Origin: Anarhynchus alexandrinus
Lineage: Eukaryota > Chordata > Aves > Charadriiformes > Charadriidae
Direction of reading: 5' to 3'
NCBI GenBank assembly: GCA_008711295.1
Contig: VUYV01000046.1
Coordinates: 3,338,418-3,402,417, forward strand
Length of the DNA stretch: 64,000 nt
Shown: piece after piece, positions 23,984 to 37,265 of the stretch
How the letters are laid out: every line of letters begins with the position of its first letter
Numbering within the stretch: the stretch's first letter is position 1
Program-made: the position numbers and the translations under genes
Notes under the pieces: generated by a model
The model's database searches: none
What the model was told of the DNA's origin: nothing
Seen by the model: the letters and a program-made list of their open reading frames with translations, nothing else

Positions 23984-25520
23984 CATAGAATCATAGAATC
24001 ATAGAATTATAGAATCATAGAATGGTTTGGGTTGGAAGGGACCATTAAAGATGATCTAGTCCAACCCCCCTGCCACAGGCAGGGACATCTTCCACTAGAT
24101 TAGGTGGTCCAAAGCCCCGTTCAACCTGGCCTTGAACACTTCCAGGGATGGCGCATACACAACTTTTGTGGGCAACCTGTTCCAGTGTTTCACCACCCTC
24201 ATTGTATAGAATTTCTTCTTTATGTCCAATCTAAACCTACCCTCTTTTAGTTTAATACCATTACCCCTTGTCCTGTAACTACAGACCTTGGTAAAAAGTC
24301 TTACTCCATCTTTCCTGTAGGTCCCCTTTAAATATTGAAAGGCTGCAATAAGGTCTCCCCAGAGCCTTCTCTTTTTCAGGCTGAACAACCACAAATCTCT
24401 TCAGCCTTTCTTCACAGGGGAGGTGTTCCAGCCCTCTGGTCACTTTTGTGACCCTCCTCTGGACCTGCTCTAGCAGATCCAAGTCTTTCTTGATCTGGAC
24501 GCAGTAGTCCAGGTGGGGATCTCATGAGAGTAGAGCAGGGGGTAGAATCACCTCCCTTGACCTGCTGGCCATGCTGCTTTTGATGCAGCCCAGGGTGCTA
24601 TTGGTTTTCTGGGCTGCAAGCGCACATTACCAGCTCATATTAAGTTTTTCACCCACCAGTACCCCAAGTTCTTCTCTGCAGGGCTGCTCTCAATCCATTC
24701 ATCACCCATCCTGAACTGACACTGGTGACTGCACCAACGCAGGTGCAGAACCTTCCATTTGGCCTTCTTGAACCTTATGAGGTTTACATGAGGGTAATCC
24801 TCAAGCCTGTCAAGGTGCCTCTGGATGACATCCCTTCCCAAGTGGATGAACCACACCACCAGGTTATTGTGGTTCACTAAGGTGCTGAGACTTCACTCAA
24901 TCACACTGTCTATGTCATTGATGAAAGTATTAAACAGTACCAGTCCTAATACGGACCCCTGAGGGACACCACTCATAACCGATTTCCATCCAGATATTGA
25001 GCTGCTGACTGCAACTCTTTGGATGCAACCATCCAGCCAATTCCTTATCCATCTAACAGTCCATCCATCAGACCTGTATCTCTCCAATTTAACAGCAAGA
25101 ACGTTGTGGGGGACCATATCAAAGGCTTTACAGAAGTCCAGGCAAATGACATCTACAACTCTTCCCTTGTCCACTGATGCAGTTGCTTCATCAAAGAAGG
25201 CGACCGGATTGGTCAGGCATGAGTTGCCTTTGGTGAAGCCATGTTGGCCAGGTCTAATCACTTTCCTGTCTTCCATATTCTTCAACATGTCTTCCAGGAC
25301 GATCTTTTCCATGATCTTACCAGGCACAGAGGTGATACTGGCTGGTCAGTAGTTCCCAGGTTCTTCCTTTTGACCCTTTTTAATAATGGGCATGATGTTT
25401 CCCTTTTACAGTCACTGGGGACTTCACCTGACTGCCATGACTTCTGGAATATGGAGAGTGGTTTAGCAACTACATCTGCTAGTTTTCTCAGGACCCTGGG
25501 GTGGATCTCATCACGTCCTA
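23984..25520 (-). mobile_element. 5'-truncated CR1 LINE with partial RT
   Basis: On the plus strand it begins with five imperfect CATAGAAT units and the GGTTTGGGTTGGAAGGGACC block. It then runs backwards through the ORF2 C-terminus and into the RT. The right end falls in the GPDEIHP region (CTCAGGACCCTGGGGTGGAT) near 25520, so the insertion stopped within the RT-encoding part. The coding region is broken by several stops and shifts. The copy is more diverged from the 14-kb copy than the 17-kb copy is, which suggests an older insertion or another subfamily. Confidence 0.93.
24095..25380 (-). pseudogene. CR1 ORF2 RT and C-terminal remnant
   Basis: The best preserved frame (25327 down to 24893) reads [59 protein letters not shown] (the first catalytic aspartate region) and [20 protein letters not shown]. 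Two later frames give HLGRDVIQRHLDRLEDYPHV and, from 24394 down to 24095, [19 protein letters not shown] and [20 protein letters not shown]. No uninterrupted frame spans the FADD region. Confidence 0.87.
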
Positions 25521-27745
25521 AATCTCCCGAGAGTGTTTAAACTACAGCCTCAGTGCTTTGATTTACCCCTGTCAAAAGTGAAAATTGAAATGGGCCACTT
25601 GCCCCAAACAAACTGAAAAGCATTTCCTTTTTTAATAACTGAATAGTACACAAGGAAGTTAAAACCCATTTGATATATGGTATTTGTCAGGTTATTTATC
25701 TTAGCGCAAGTAAATCAATGTAGTAGTCAATCAATTAATGAGTTACTGATATTATCAAATGTTATGATTGTCATCAAATATGTCAAATTAATCATAGGGA
25801 TCCGTTTCTACAGCTATGAAATGTTTTAACAGCAGCAATCAGTACCTAACGCTGATAATAGGAGGAATTAAAGGGATAGAGTTATAGATTTGAAAATCAA
25901 TAGGACTCATCAGATTTCATTATACCAAATAAAAGTTAATCAAGTCAAATTCAATAGCTCATTTTTGGGAATTAAGATCATCTCATATTACTAGAAAAAG
26001 ACCTAAGCAAGCCTTTGCCCAAGCTGTTCTGACTCAGTTTGTCTCTAGCTCTTTCTAGTTTTGAATGCAATGCAGCAAGAAGATAAATTGTGTTGAAAAG
26101 ATTGAACACCCAAAAAAGATATTTTCTTTAGTTTCCAAGTAAATGCCAGCTGGAAAAAGCCTTAAATATTTGTTTTGTTTTGCTTTGTTTTCCAAAATCC
26201 GGGAGTATAGGAGAAGACATTCTTAAGACATGCTTAGAAAAACATTGAACTGATATAACAGCTTTATGGCTTAAATCTAAAACAAGTATATGAAATTTTT
26301 AGTATTGCACAAAAGGCTATGAAATTATATGTACACAGGATTGTTAGGAATTTGGATTCAATATATCCCTTCTAAGCTGTATGTTTCTGTAGTCTGTAAG
26401 AGCTAATGATATGTTTAAAGTCTCTACTATGCACATTCATAAACAAGTGTATATGTATACACAAGTTTTTCTTTCCAGTTCATTACTTTCAGTCCTAATT
26501 TTTTTAGCTTTATGTTCTCTCCTCATGACGAACAGATATTTTCTGCATGAAACTGTAACGATTCAAGGTATTGTTCAGCCACTGTGAATATGCAAGGCAG
26601 ACGAAACATGAAGAGTTCTTAAGCAAAGCTCTGCAATTCTGGATAATAAAGCTAATTGTAGAAAAATCTGGTGTTTGTTCAAAACATAAAATCGAGAAAC
26701 TTTGTGTAACTAAAATGGAAAAGAAATCAGATACACACCAAGGAAACCATGCCTTCAACTGCTCAGACTATAGGAGACGACTCTGACATAATTCACTTCC
26801 CGTACAGCAAATGTGCAGAAAACAGGTTATTTTTGAAATTTGAAAATCAATGCCATAAAAAAAAAAAATCATTTTGGCCAAACTGCATAGGAAAAACAGA
26901 TATACTGACTTTCCTAGTGGAAAATAAAATAAACAAAGTAAAATAAAATAAAATAAAATAAAATAAAATAAAAATCACCTGAAAAGTTGGAATTATCACA
27001 GAGAATATTTTAATTCTTGCTAAACATTATTCTTTAAAATTATTAGCACCTCACATTTTTCTATTATGACATTTACATTCTGGTTGCCAAAAGAACTTAG
27101 AGCCAATGCATTTTCCACATGATGAGCTCTTTAGAAAATGCCACCTGCCCACTATGTCTATACAGTTAGTTACAACTTCTCTCTCTTTCACAGATACTTC
27201 CCTGTGAGGTCTCATATTTCACCTGTTCTGGGCTGGAATAACACAGTTGTCCTGTTAGCAGATTTGAAACAGCCATATGTCTTCTCCTCTTATCCTTCCA
27301 GTACAACAAGGTTTCATACCTAAAACAGGTTGCAGCTCAAGTGCAAGGCATGTAAATTTTAAGGCCCCTATACTCGTGTGCCAGATGTCTAAGCTCCCAT
27401 GATATTCACTGTAATTCTAGATAATACAGTCAGTGAATTAAAAAACAGCGGAGAAGTCCATAGTGACCAGCCAAGCTTCTTAAACCCAAGGCTTGATTTT
27501 TTTTGTCAGCAGGAGTAAAGCATTCAAATACAAGAGCTATTAAAACAACAAATATCCTCCACAACTGTTTGCCATATAAAAACTTGGGGATCAGTTCAGT
27601 TGCCTGAAGAAAAGGCATCCAGTCCTGATTAAGAAGGTCAAGAGTATCCAAAATAGTCACAGAGCAGTTGGATATAACACAAGAACTGACAGAGACCTGC
27701 ACCTCTTCAGACTGGCAATCGGAGACCAAGCAGCATACTCTCTGT
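25521..27745. other. AT-rich noncoding stretch
   Basis: No gene is supported. A TAAAA pentamer repeat lies at 26939-26974. The frames at 26510-26758 and 27430-27729 (82 and 99 codons, minus) are not recognisable. Confidence 0.5.
26939..26974 (+). repeat. (TAAAA)n microsatellite
   Basis: Seven consecutive TAAAA units follow a looser A-rich lead. There is no adjacent CR1 or SINE body, so it is a free-standing simple repeat. Confidence 0.95.
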
Positions 27746-27861
27746 AGAATAGAATAGAATAATGGAATTATAGAATCATATAATCATAGAATGGCTTAGG
27801 TTGGAAGGGATCATGGAGTTCCAACCCCCCTTACACCTTCCACTAGACCAGGTTGCTCAAA
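27746..27861 (-). mobile_element. CR1 LINE 3'-end fragment
   Basis: The plus strand reads AGAATAGAATAGAATAATGG, then ATCATAGAATGGCTTAGG, TTGGAAGGGATCATGGAG and CACTAGACCAGGTTGCTCAA. This is a minus-strand CR1 3' UTR with a tail that changes from octamer-type to AGAAT pentamer-type. Only about 115 bp remain and there is no coding part. Confidence 0.88.
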
Positions 27862-28018
27862 TGACCATAGATGCGAGTAATTAATTTGATCCCTTTCTAT
27901 CTCTAGATTACAGCTGAAATGATTTACAGTTTCTTACACACCAGTTTTGATGTCTCTGCGTTTCTGTTTTAACCGATCATCACCTCCATTATTTTTCTCC
28001 CTTTCCTAGAAGACATAT

Positions 28019-28078
28019 AGAATAGAATAGAATAGAATAGAATAGAATAGAATAGAACAGAACAGAACAGAACAGAAC
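28019..28078 (+). repeat. (AATAG)7(AACAG)4 tail of CR1
   Basis: A pentamer array of two homogeneous halves differing by one T/C position, directly joined to the 3' end of the minus-strand CR1. Confidence 0.95.
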
Positions 28079-28231
28079 TATTTCAGTTGGAAGGGACCTA
28101 CAATGACCATCTCGTCCAACTGCCTGACCACTTCAGGGCTGGGCTGATCANTTAAGGGCAGTGTCCAAATGCCTCTTAAACACTGGCAGGCTTGGGGCAT
28201 CGACCAGCTCTCTAGGAAGCCTGTTCCAGTG

Positions 28232-28900
28232 TTAGTCCACCCTCTCAGTAAAGAAATGTTTCCTAATATCCAGTCTAAACATCCCCTGGCGCAGCTTTGA
28301 ACCATTCCCACGTGTCCTGTCACTGGATACCAGTGAGAAGAGCTCAGCACCTCCCTCTCCACTTCCCCTCCTCAGGAAGCTGCAGAGAGCAAAAAGGTCA
28401 CCCCTCAGCCTCCTTTTCTCCAAACTAGACAAGCCCAAAGTCCTTAGCCACTCCTCACAGCACATGCCTTCCAGCCCTTTCACCAGGTTTGTTGTCCTCC
28501 TCTGGATGCATTCAAGGACCTTCACATTCTTCTTAAATGGTGGGGCCCAGAACTGCACACAGTGCTCAAGGTGAGGCCACACAAATGCTGAATACAGAAG
28601 GATAACCCCTTCTTTTGACCGGCTGGTTATGCCGTTTGATGCCCCCACAGGGCACACTGCTGGCTCCTACTGAACCAGCACCAACCAGATCCCTTTCTAC
28701 AGGGCTGCTCTCCAGCCAGTTCTCCTAATTCTCCTAGTTCATACTTGTGTCCAGTGTTACGCTGTCCCAGGTGCAGAATCTAGCATTTGGACTTGTTAAA
28801 TTTCATCCCATAGATAATTGCCCAATGCTCCAATCTATCTAGATCCCTCTACAAGGCCTCATGTCCCTCAGGGGAGTCAACACCACCTCGCAGTTTGGTA
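28232..28900 (-). pseudogene. CR1 ORF2 C-terminal remnant
   Basis: One open stretch (28657 down to 28232) retains the [12 protein letters not shown]-like (LECIQRRT), [14 protein letters not shown] and RLDIRKHFF segments. Upstream parts are out of frame. The piece has the usual order of the post-RT region and lacks RT catalytic residues. Confidence 0.82.
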
Positions 28901-31899
28901 TCATCAGCAAGTGTTCTAATGGTGCATTCAACTCCTGCATCCAGACAAAATATTGAACAGAATTAGCCCTAGTAACTGAGCCCTGAGGACCACCGCTGGT
29001 GACCAGTCACCAGCCAGATGTAGGGTATGCTCTGCTGCATAAATAAATTACCCTCAGAAGGAGATTTGGAAAGCTGAGTCTTGGATGGGTACAGGCCTGT
29101 GAGGTTTCCTCCTGGCTGTTTCTTAACTGCTTAATTGATACTCTTGGGGTGCTCTGTAGAGAAAATAAAATTAATCTCTTTCTTCAGTGATCAGTCAGTC
29201 TCCAAAAGCACGTAGCTCACAGGGAACCCTGTTTAGGCAATCTAGACCTAACTTTCAGGCATATAAATGCCAATCCGTCTACACTAATATCACAATACCG
29301 ACTTTAATGTGGTATTATGGTGTTATGTTACCGTCTTTTCAATGCAGTTCTTTGTGCATTTTGGTAAATATGTTTCCAGTCCCTTTCAAAAGAATGCCTC
29401 CTCAGAGACAGCCGATATCCTGTTTTGTTCACATCTTGGCTTTCATTTGAATCCATTACAGCCATCTAGATTTAAATTATTTTTTTTTTCCTCCTTCTTA
29501 GAGATTATTTCACAAGTTTTTAAAAACCTCATAGTTACTCTTTAATAACTGGAAGCAATTCAGAATTTTTAATTGCCTGTTAAGGGAGATCAGAAATGCT
29601 TGTAGTGTAAGGCAGTTCAGATCCAAGGGAGATTATGTTGTAACATTTTTTTTCTCTTTTTTTTTTTATTGTTACTTTTGCAAATTAGCAGATTTCTTAA
29701 AATAACACGGATATAATTGTGCATCTGTTTTCTTACTGGCAGTGACATTCATTTCACACTAGCCAAGAATACCAGCGCTCAACAGCAAGCCGTGTATAGG
29801 AAGCTGTGACAGTGAGCAGAGCCTCAGCTAATAAACTGTGTAAGGTTTGTGTTGGTTCCACAAAGCCCTTGTGTTTCTCTATCACACTCCTGAGATTAGC
29901 AGGGATGGCTGAAGCCTAGGAGTGAAGGAGGAAGCAGCAACAGCAGTAGATCCAGGATGGGATGAGGAAGAGGCGGCAGTGGCAGCAGACATGGGCTGCA
30001 GTGGGTTCATGAGAAAGAGAAAGCAGCAGCAAAGGAATTAATCTATAAAGACTTGTAACCCACCAGCAGCCACGGTGTTCTTCCTGCATTCACGCTAACC
30101 CTATGTTTTCAAAAGAGAGGAGAGATTATTAAGGGACACTATTACACAGACACTTAGAGGTGCCTCATCTTCAAAGATGTTTTCTGACATTTGCAGGTTT
30201 CTCATCCCAAAATTCCGGTCTCAAAATTGCTGATCCTTTTTATATTGCACACTAGTGTAACAGTATAGTTACTCCATGGGCTTGACGTAAAATGGCTATT
30301 TTAAAGTACAGGTAACAAGAAAGAGTACTCACATCATCTGTCATTACATTGTTTTAGGAATATTTTCAGTGTTGTTGTTACATCTTCATAGTTGATGTTT
30401 TTAACCAGAGCCTTGTGAAGGCCAGACTGGGGATGAAAGCAAGACGGATTATGTTCAGCCTAGGAACAATGATTTTGACCGTTTCAAGTAAAATAGCAGA
30501 GGATTTTGTAGGTACAACATCCAATGTATAGTCGTCATTTTTTAGTGAGGTTTGCAGACTAATGGTACTGTAAAATACCAGATCCCTTCTTGTATTACAA
30601 TTATTGATCAAATTAGAGCTAGAAATCTTCAATTTCAGATTATGCTGTTCCTAATCCTTATATCATTGAACCAATTGCTGAGTAAAGCAAGGAAATATAT
30701 GTGTAAAAAAACCAAAAGTCTAAATAAAATATCTTTACAGACAGCATATACTGTGTTATCTGAACACTTCAGAATATTTATGGACTTTATCTTGACAACT
30801 TCACTGTGAAGTAGGGAAGTGCTATTAAATTTTAAGGACGAAGACCTAAAATACAGAAACTCAAAGGGTCAACATTAAAAGCAAACCAACCACAAAAAAA
30901 AACTACAAAATCAAACAAATAAATAAACAAAAAAATATAAAGTAAATAAATCTCAGGCACTGATCTCCCTGGACTGCTGCTCTGAATTTTGTGTTCTGTG
31001 CTTAATATGTATGTTTCAGACATTTTGGAGAGTAAAAATGATCTGGATAACTTACAGTCATGTTCCTTCTTGAATGTGAACTGAATTGTCCTAGCTCTCC
31101 TTGGCTTTAGGTACTCGATAGCTGATGTCTGATCCTGTGCCTGAATTGCATTGCTACAAATACTTACCATACTCTAGGTCTTTGAAGAAGTAACTGTTTA
31201 TTCAGCATTTGTACGGACCAAACATAATGAAGTCCTACTCTTAGTGACTCAGCTTTCTTGATCCTGAAACTGTAGTAATAAAAGGACCTTCTGAACAATG
31301 TAACAGCTGCAGAAAGAAGACAGAAGTATTTGTTATTACAGAAAAAATGCACATGAACACAGGAAATTCACAGGCTGACAAAAACCCTAGTTCAACCTGT
31401 CCAGGAAATGTTTCTGTGAAAGAGAAAAGATAATTAAACACTGAGAAGGCAGAAGGTTAATCTGATAACTTTTCTTTTTTCATCCTGAAGGTTTCATCCA
31501 AATTCCCAAATCTAAATTCTTGTGGTTTATATTTCTTTCTTCTCACACATATTTTGCATTCTAGCTTAAAATGTTTAATAATCTTGTTGCTTGTTTGCAC
31601 ATCCATTTATTGCAAGGTTTTGGTTGTTTATTTTTGAAATACAAAATACTTGGATTGATTGCACTTATTTGAATATCTTTACATGCATAATTAAGATTTT
31701 AGCTAATATTCACACCTACAAGATTCACGGTGATGCATATGCATATACACAAGCAGGAAAAAGTATTCTTAAAGGAAAAAAATAATTAAGTAAGTAACTT
31801 TAGCTACTACAGTGCACGAAAGTTACTGAAGTGCCCCCTTTCCTTTTGAGAAATCTTTCTTCTGAATATTATTGAAGGACCATGCCCAACATACATCTC

Positions 31900-31980
31900 A
31901 GCTATTGAGCATCCTATGTCAGTGCAGAGTCTCATTGATTTTGGTAGGATTTTGTGTTACTGGATCCAGGTGCAGAATTG
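31900..31980 (+). repeat. Possible old amniote repeat relic
   Basis: CTCATTGATTTTGGTAGGA, then GGATCCAGGTGCAGAATTGG, resembles the CCATTGACTTCAATGGGA-type element common in turtle and crocodile DNA. The similarity is short and remembered, so confidence is low. Confidence 0.3.
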
Positions 31981-34900
31981 GAGCCAAAGTCAGAATAGAG
32001 GGAACATTGATCCGTGATGGTACGGTGATTCCTGTCTTTCTGTGCCGTTGAATCACATCACGTTTGAAAATCATTGAATTAAAATGAATATGCCTGCAAA
32101 TAAATGTGAGGCTTTTGCAAACTGCAGCACAAAGTACGTCAAATTACTCTCTGAATGATTCAGCCAAAATTTCTAAATGACTTGGTCACACAATCCATAG
32201 AGTTTGTAATTAAAAGTATGCAGGTGCATGAATATGGGTGCATTTTTCTCGGATGTGCTTCAGAGACCTATAAAAGCCTCAGACATTACTAGAGATGTGC
32301 CGAATTAACCATAAATAATTCAGGTAGCCTGAGAACCTCTGCATCTGCTGTTTTGCAGAGAATCTGTGTGTACTGTTATTAGGTTTCCTTCTACCCACTG
32401 CAATTATTTTTGAAACAGGTCCTTGCTATTTAAATGTACAGCAGGTATTTGAAAAAAAATCCAGATGTGCTATGTCGAGTTTCTCCAAGATATATCAATA
32501 CATTATTTTGGGGTCACAGACTGATGTTATGTGACTTTAAATTCCAAAAATGAGAAAAAAATAAATTACTTCTCCACTTTGGATAGACAGTTCTGTTCTT
32601 ATACGCAATACTCTATCTAAATTCTTGATTGCTTTATAGAAGATCATGCCCCTAATAAAAGTATCTCTCCTTCTGCATTTTTGCCATTGCTCTATTTCTC
32701 TTTCTATTCTCCCCTTCAGTAAAACTGATTCATGCAGCACATTTTGTTCTCATATGCACTTCTTTACCCTAGAAGTATAATAAGTGCAGGGAATTAGTTA
32801 AAATTAAAAAGGCCTAGCAAAACAGAGCAAGTTATTATAAATACAAAAGAAAAAAAATAAAATTTGAAAGAGAAACGGACTATTTTGGGCTGAGTTCAGC
32901 TGTATGATCTATAGTCTCTTGAGTAGAGATGGGTGAAGTGTTTTTTGACCTAAATGTTTCTGCTGAAAAATACAGAATCATGTCAATCATATAAGCCATC
33001 TAAAAGTAACAAAAAATAATGGTTTTTATTTCAAGATTTTTAAAACAACAATAACACTTTTGTCTGAAATTATTTTTGCAAATGTACTTTTGAAAGTAAT
33101 TTGAGACAAAAAATTGCTTTTGTTCTTTTACAACTCTTGAAATAAAAGGCATTTTTCCTTAATGATAAAAAATCCCTTCTTTTGAGAAAAGCAACATAGT
33201 TTGTTCAGTCCAAAACATTTTTTTTCCAGAGCTGACACAAAACCAAGAGTTAATTATTTGCTCAGCTCTACTCCTGAGTTTAAACAAGATCCCTAAGGGC
33301 TTTGTATAGCCCAGATATCTTTCTGTCTCCTTTTGTCTTTCCAGTGAGGAATGACACTTTTCTTAACTTATTGGGCTGTTATATATTTCAGGAGAGGACG
33401 ATAATCTTGAGATGATACTCTGCAGTAGACTGCAGGCAATCTTTGCTCAAATCCCAAGGTGATCTTAAGGTGGTATTGCATGTTTGTGGTTGTACAATAC
33501 CCTCCAAAATAAGGCTTGTTCACTTGAATTACTGCACATCAACAGAGGGTTGCTGCCTTTCACAGGTCAGGTCAACCAGCTGAGGTTGACAGGCCCACTC
33601 ACAAACTGGTTTTTCACTGAGGTGGCAAAGAAGTCCCTGCTGTGAGGAAGAGTACATACTCTGGCTTACTTTACTTTAAAACACATATAGAATGACACAC
33701 TGCAGCACCTAAGGAATATTTTTATTATCAACAACTATACACGACATCAAAATATGTTTACTGTAAGTAAGCAAAACTGCAGTTGAAGGAGATTTGATCG
33801 CTGTAGGGAAGACTAGGTTCCTATGTTGCTTCTGGGGTCCCAGTGCCGCTCCTTAATGATGTTTTGGACCTCACTTCCCACTGGTTGTTTCTATCTCCAA
33901 ACCTTGTCACCACTCTGTTTAAAGTCTTAGGTAGTCTCCTGAATTAATTTAATTTATCCAGTTGGGGTCAAGGAGTTGTGTATCTGTCACAGGCCTTATG
34001 TCACATTCACTGCTACTTGTGGTCTTCATAACTGCCTCTGTCTACTTCATGTTGCCACTACGTTAGGTGCAAGGCAAGTGACACATCTTTATAAAAAGGC
34101 CAGCTTTTCCTCAGTTCTTTGCAATGTATTAGGCTAGGTGGTCCCTAAAGCCTCTGATACCACTAGAACAATGTTTTCCATTGACTCTGTAAAGCCTGTT
34201 TATGAATCATAATACATTGCAAAAAAACCTCTAGGAATACCCACTGAACCACCAGGATGCTGCATAGGTTGGTGACTCCATGGGAGCCAGGATCTGCAGG
34301 GGATCCTCGGGACACTAGAGGGAGAGATTAGGGGACAGCCAGGGGCAGACCCCAGCCCAGAGTATCAGACACCTCTGTGGGGATGTTGCAGCTACACAGA
34401 ACAATAAAGTAACGCCATTTTATACCAGTTGAGAAGATCTGGTAATCTCTTTTAAAAGTCCTAGATAAATAGGAAAAGGTCAAAAAGTTACTTCTTTGGA
34501 AGGAATTGTTCTGTTTCTCTGACAGAAATCTTTTCTGGAAGCTAAACCCATAAGTCCACTTAATCTAGTCAAAATAAACAGTTCTCCATTTTTCCCTATA
34601 CTTTAAAGTAGTTTTCATAGGATGTGGTCTAGTCAGTATCGCTCAATCTGAGTTTCCCTTCACTATATAATAATCAATACTGTGATAAGTTTTTTTAAAC
34701 TTTTACATTTGCTCAATAGTTTTTTATATAAGCTTAGTTGCACATGTGTATAAAGAAATACATGTTTCCAAAGATATATATTTACCTTTGAATGCTTTAA
34801 GGTTACAACACTATAAAGAAAATATAAAACATTATGAGTGAGATTTTATATGACGGAATACATGACCCATCTGGAAAAGAAAGAAAAAACACAAATTAAT

Positions 34901-35159
34901 TATGAAACACAGAAGCCTTTAAAAAAAAAGGAAAGAGACTACTGAATATGGAAATTTAAGGATTTTCAAGTTTCTAACTTGGAGCATCTTTATTTTGGTG
35001 AGTATTAATAGCAAAATTGAACTGGCAATGTAAATCCCAGCAGAACTTGCAAACCTTGAATCAGAATTAATTTCCTTTTGTCTTTGCTGTAATAATGAGT
35101 ATATATGGAAATAAATCTCATATTTCTTCATTCCTGTTTTCTCGAAGTCTTTGAAGATT

Positions 35160-35172
35160 GGGGGGGGGGGGG
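35160..35172 (+). repeat. G13 homopolymer
   Basis: Thirteen consecutive G in otherwise AT-rich DNA. Length is likely polymorphic or subject to sequencing error. Confidence 0.9.
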
Positions 35173-35329
35173 ATTTTAGCTAGATGGCAGAAGTAATAAC
35201 ATGTTCTAGGTTGAGGATTAGCTATTTATATTATAGGGACATGATGTAGGCAGGAGTCCACTGACTCACGGTAAAGGAGTTTTCAGATTCCAAAGTTATT
35301 ACAGGCTGGACAAAGCATGTGCAAACACA

Positions 35330-35400
35330 AATTCTAAGTCACTAGTCAAAGGTCACAAAACAAGTTGATGGCAAAGCTCAGGAAAGAAATCTTTTCACAC
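35330..35400 (+). repeat. Relic resembling an L2/MIR-like 3' segment
   Basis: TAAGTCACTAGTCAAAGGTC, then ACAAAACAAGTTGATGGCAAAGC, resembles the vertebrate L2/CORE-SINE segment AAGTCACTTGCCCAAGGTCA followed by AGC(A)AGT..GTGGCAGAGC. It is an ancient, short match recalled from memory. Confidence 0.45.
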
Positions 35401-37184
35401 CCAGGCAAAGGTCTTAACAACTTGACTGTGTTGATTTTCAACATCCCATTTTGGAGGATTGTTGCTTCTGTAAAATCCTTGATTTGAATGAAGCTATTCA
35501 CATGGGGAATCGTAATCCATTAGGATTAGGCTCAGAGCCCAGACCTGAATGCTGTTTAGTGGCTTGCTGGTAACGAACTGCGGGACCCTGTTAGAGAATG
35601 TACAGTCCTTTCTACGCTGAATTAAGCCTGTCTGTACGTTGTACAAGTTTTTCCTCATATATTTGAGTAACCCCAACACAATCAGCTCCCCTAAATGCTG
35701 GATCTAAATGTTAGCAAAATAGTAATAATATTACTACTACTACTGTGCTGATATTTTCCTGGCATTCCTACAGATAGCTTGGGGAGATGGACAAAGAAAC
35801 TGGTAAGCTTGAACTATACTGATCCTTGAATAAATCATTGTCTCAGATTAGGTTGTACTCAAACCCATCTGTTATTGCTCCTCCAGTTCTGCGGAAAACA
35901 GGAAGGTTGAATAATTTCAAGATTCTACTTGCCTCCTACCTGAGTACAGAATTTCAATGTAATTTTTCAAAGAGAGGATCAAAAACTATAAAAATAAACT
36001 ATTCTCCCACATTTATGCACAACCTAAGAGGAAAATGAAGACATTAACCTGAGTATAGACCTTTTGCACAGGAAAAACTAACAGGAACAACACTGATGTT
36101 ATAATGACTGTCAAAACACAAGATTTAGAGGTGAGGAAGAAATTAATTTAAATTTTAAAGAACTTTTCTGAAAGGGCTTACATTTTCCCAAGTAATATCT
36201 CCCATTAATTTAACATGTTCATTGTTTTCCTACCCATAGCCATCAAATTATTCTTCCTTTCTCGCATATAGTGCTGATATCTACTGATGGATTAGATTGT
36301 TTACAAAGTCTGCAGCTCAACAGATTTTGAAAACTGCTGCAATTCAGAAGTTAATAGCTGGTTCTCTTGAAAGTGGAAGGTCAGAATTAAAAGTCTGTGT
36401 ACAATGGGGCTGTCACTGTGAGTACAGGTTTGCAAATGATCTGAGGCACAAACAGAATATACAACAGCAAAATTTATTACATAACTTTTAAACACTTAGG
36501 AATATGCTTGAGATTGACTTTGATTTGTAGGTATGTGAGACACTTAAAAAATAGAGCATTTTGGAGACAATTTTGACAAATGATACTTCCTCCAACAATT
36601 GGCCAGCAATAGAAGCTGTGTCACTTCTAAGTGCATCTAAATTGCCTAGTACTATTAAGAAGTCATTTAAGCTTCAGCAGTGTTTTGTCTGATCCTGAAA
36701 CTGAGCACTTAAAATGTATGCCTTGTCCAAACACATAATGAAAACATTATTTTTTACTTTCTTTTTAAGCCAGTCTTCCTCCACAAACACATACACATCC
36801 CAAGCTGAAAAGAAATAAAATAGGGAATGATGATGACATGTTCTATCAAACGCATGAGTGAAACAGTATCTATCACTGTGTCAGTCTGGGTATAAGAGCT
36901 TTCTTCTAGGACTCAAGGGGATATTAAAATAAGAAAGCCTTTTTTAGCACTTTATGTGATTCATGATTTAGAAGCAACATCCATGAGTTTCGTAAGCCAA
37001 GGAAATCTTAGGTAGATAGATACACAATAATACAGAATAAGTTCCAAGCATCTTTGATTAAACAAACCACTCAAATGGGCATAATAATTTAGACTTTTCC
37101 ACAGTAAAATGAGTGGGAGAAAGCTTCTGTGGAAGTTACTAAGTACAATTTACAAAATCATACAGACTATTGCAATTTGGTTTT

Positions 37185-37265
37185 TTTATATCTTTATATA
37201 TTTGTGCAGTGCCTAGAACTGGTAAAAGTCAAAGCACTGATGGGAATCCAATACAAATCCTACGT
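37185..37265 (+). repeat. Relic of an old amniote interspersed repeat
   Basis: TATATTTGTGCAGTGCCTAG and, about 40 bp on, CCAATACAAATCC have the spacing of a known turtle/archosaur repeat end (TTGTACAGTGCCTAGCAC ... AATACAAAT). It matches the relic near 8345. Confidence 0.4.

Larger units (their letters stand above)
28019..29023 (-). mobile_element. 5'-truncated CR1 LINE, pentamer-tail subfamily
   Basis: The tail is (AATAG)7(AACAG)4 on the plus strand. It is followed by TTTCAGTTGGAAGGGACCTA, which differs from the octamer-tailed copies in this window. The body covers the ORF2 C-terminus and reaches upstream to the segment just past the RT catalytic box (GGTATCATCAGCAAGTG corresponds to the region after FADDTKL). 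A 141-codon frame (28657 down to 28232) contains [40 protein letters not shown] and [20 protein letters not shown]. An N at 28151 interrupts the 3' UTR. This is a distinct CR1 subfamily. Confidence 0.92.

Noticed and set aside
26939..26974. TAAAA array as the tail of a retrotransposon
   Set aside because: No LINE or SINE body adjoins it on either side, so it is treated as a simple repeat.
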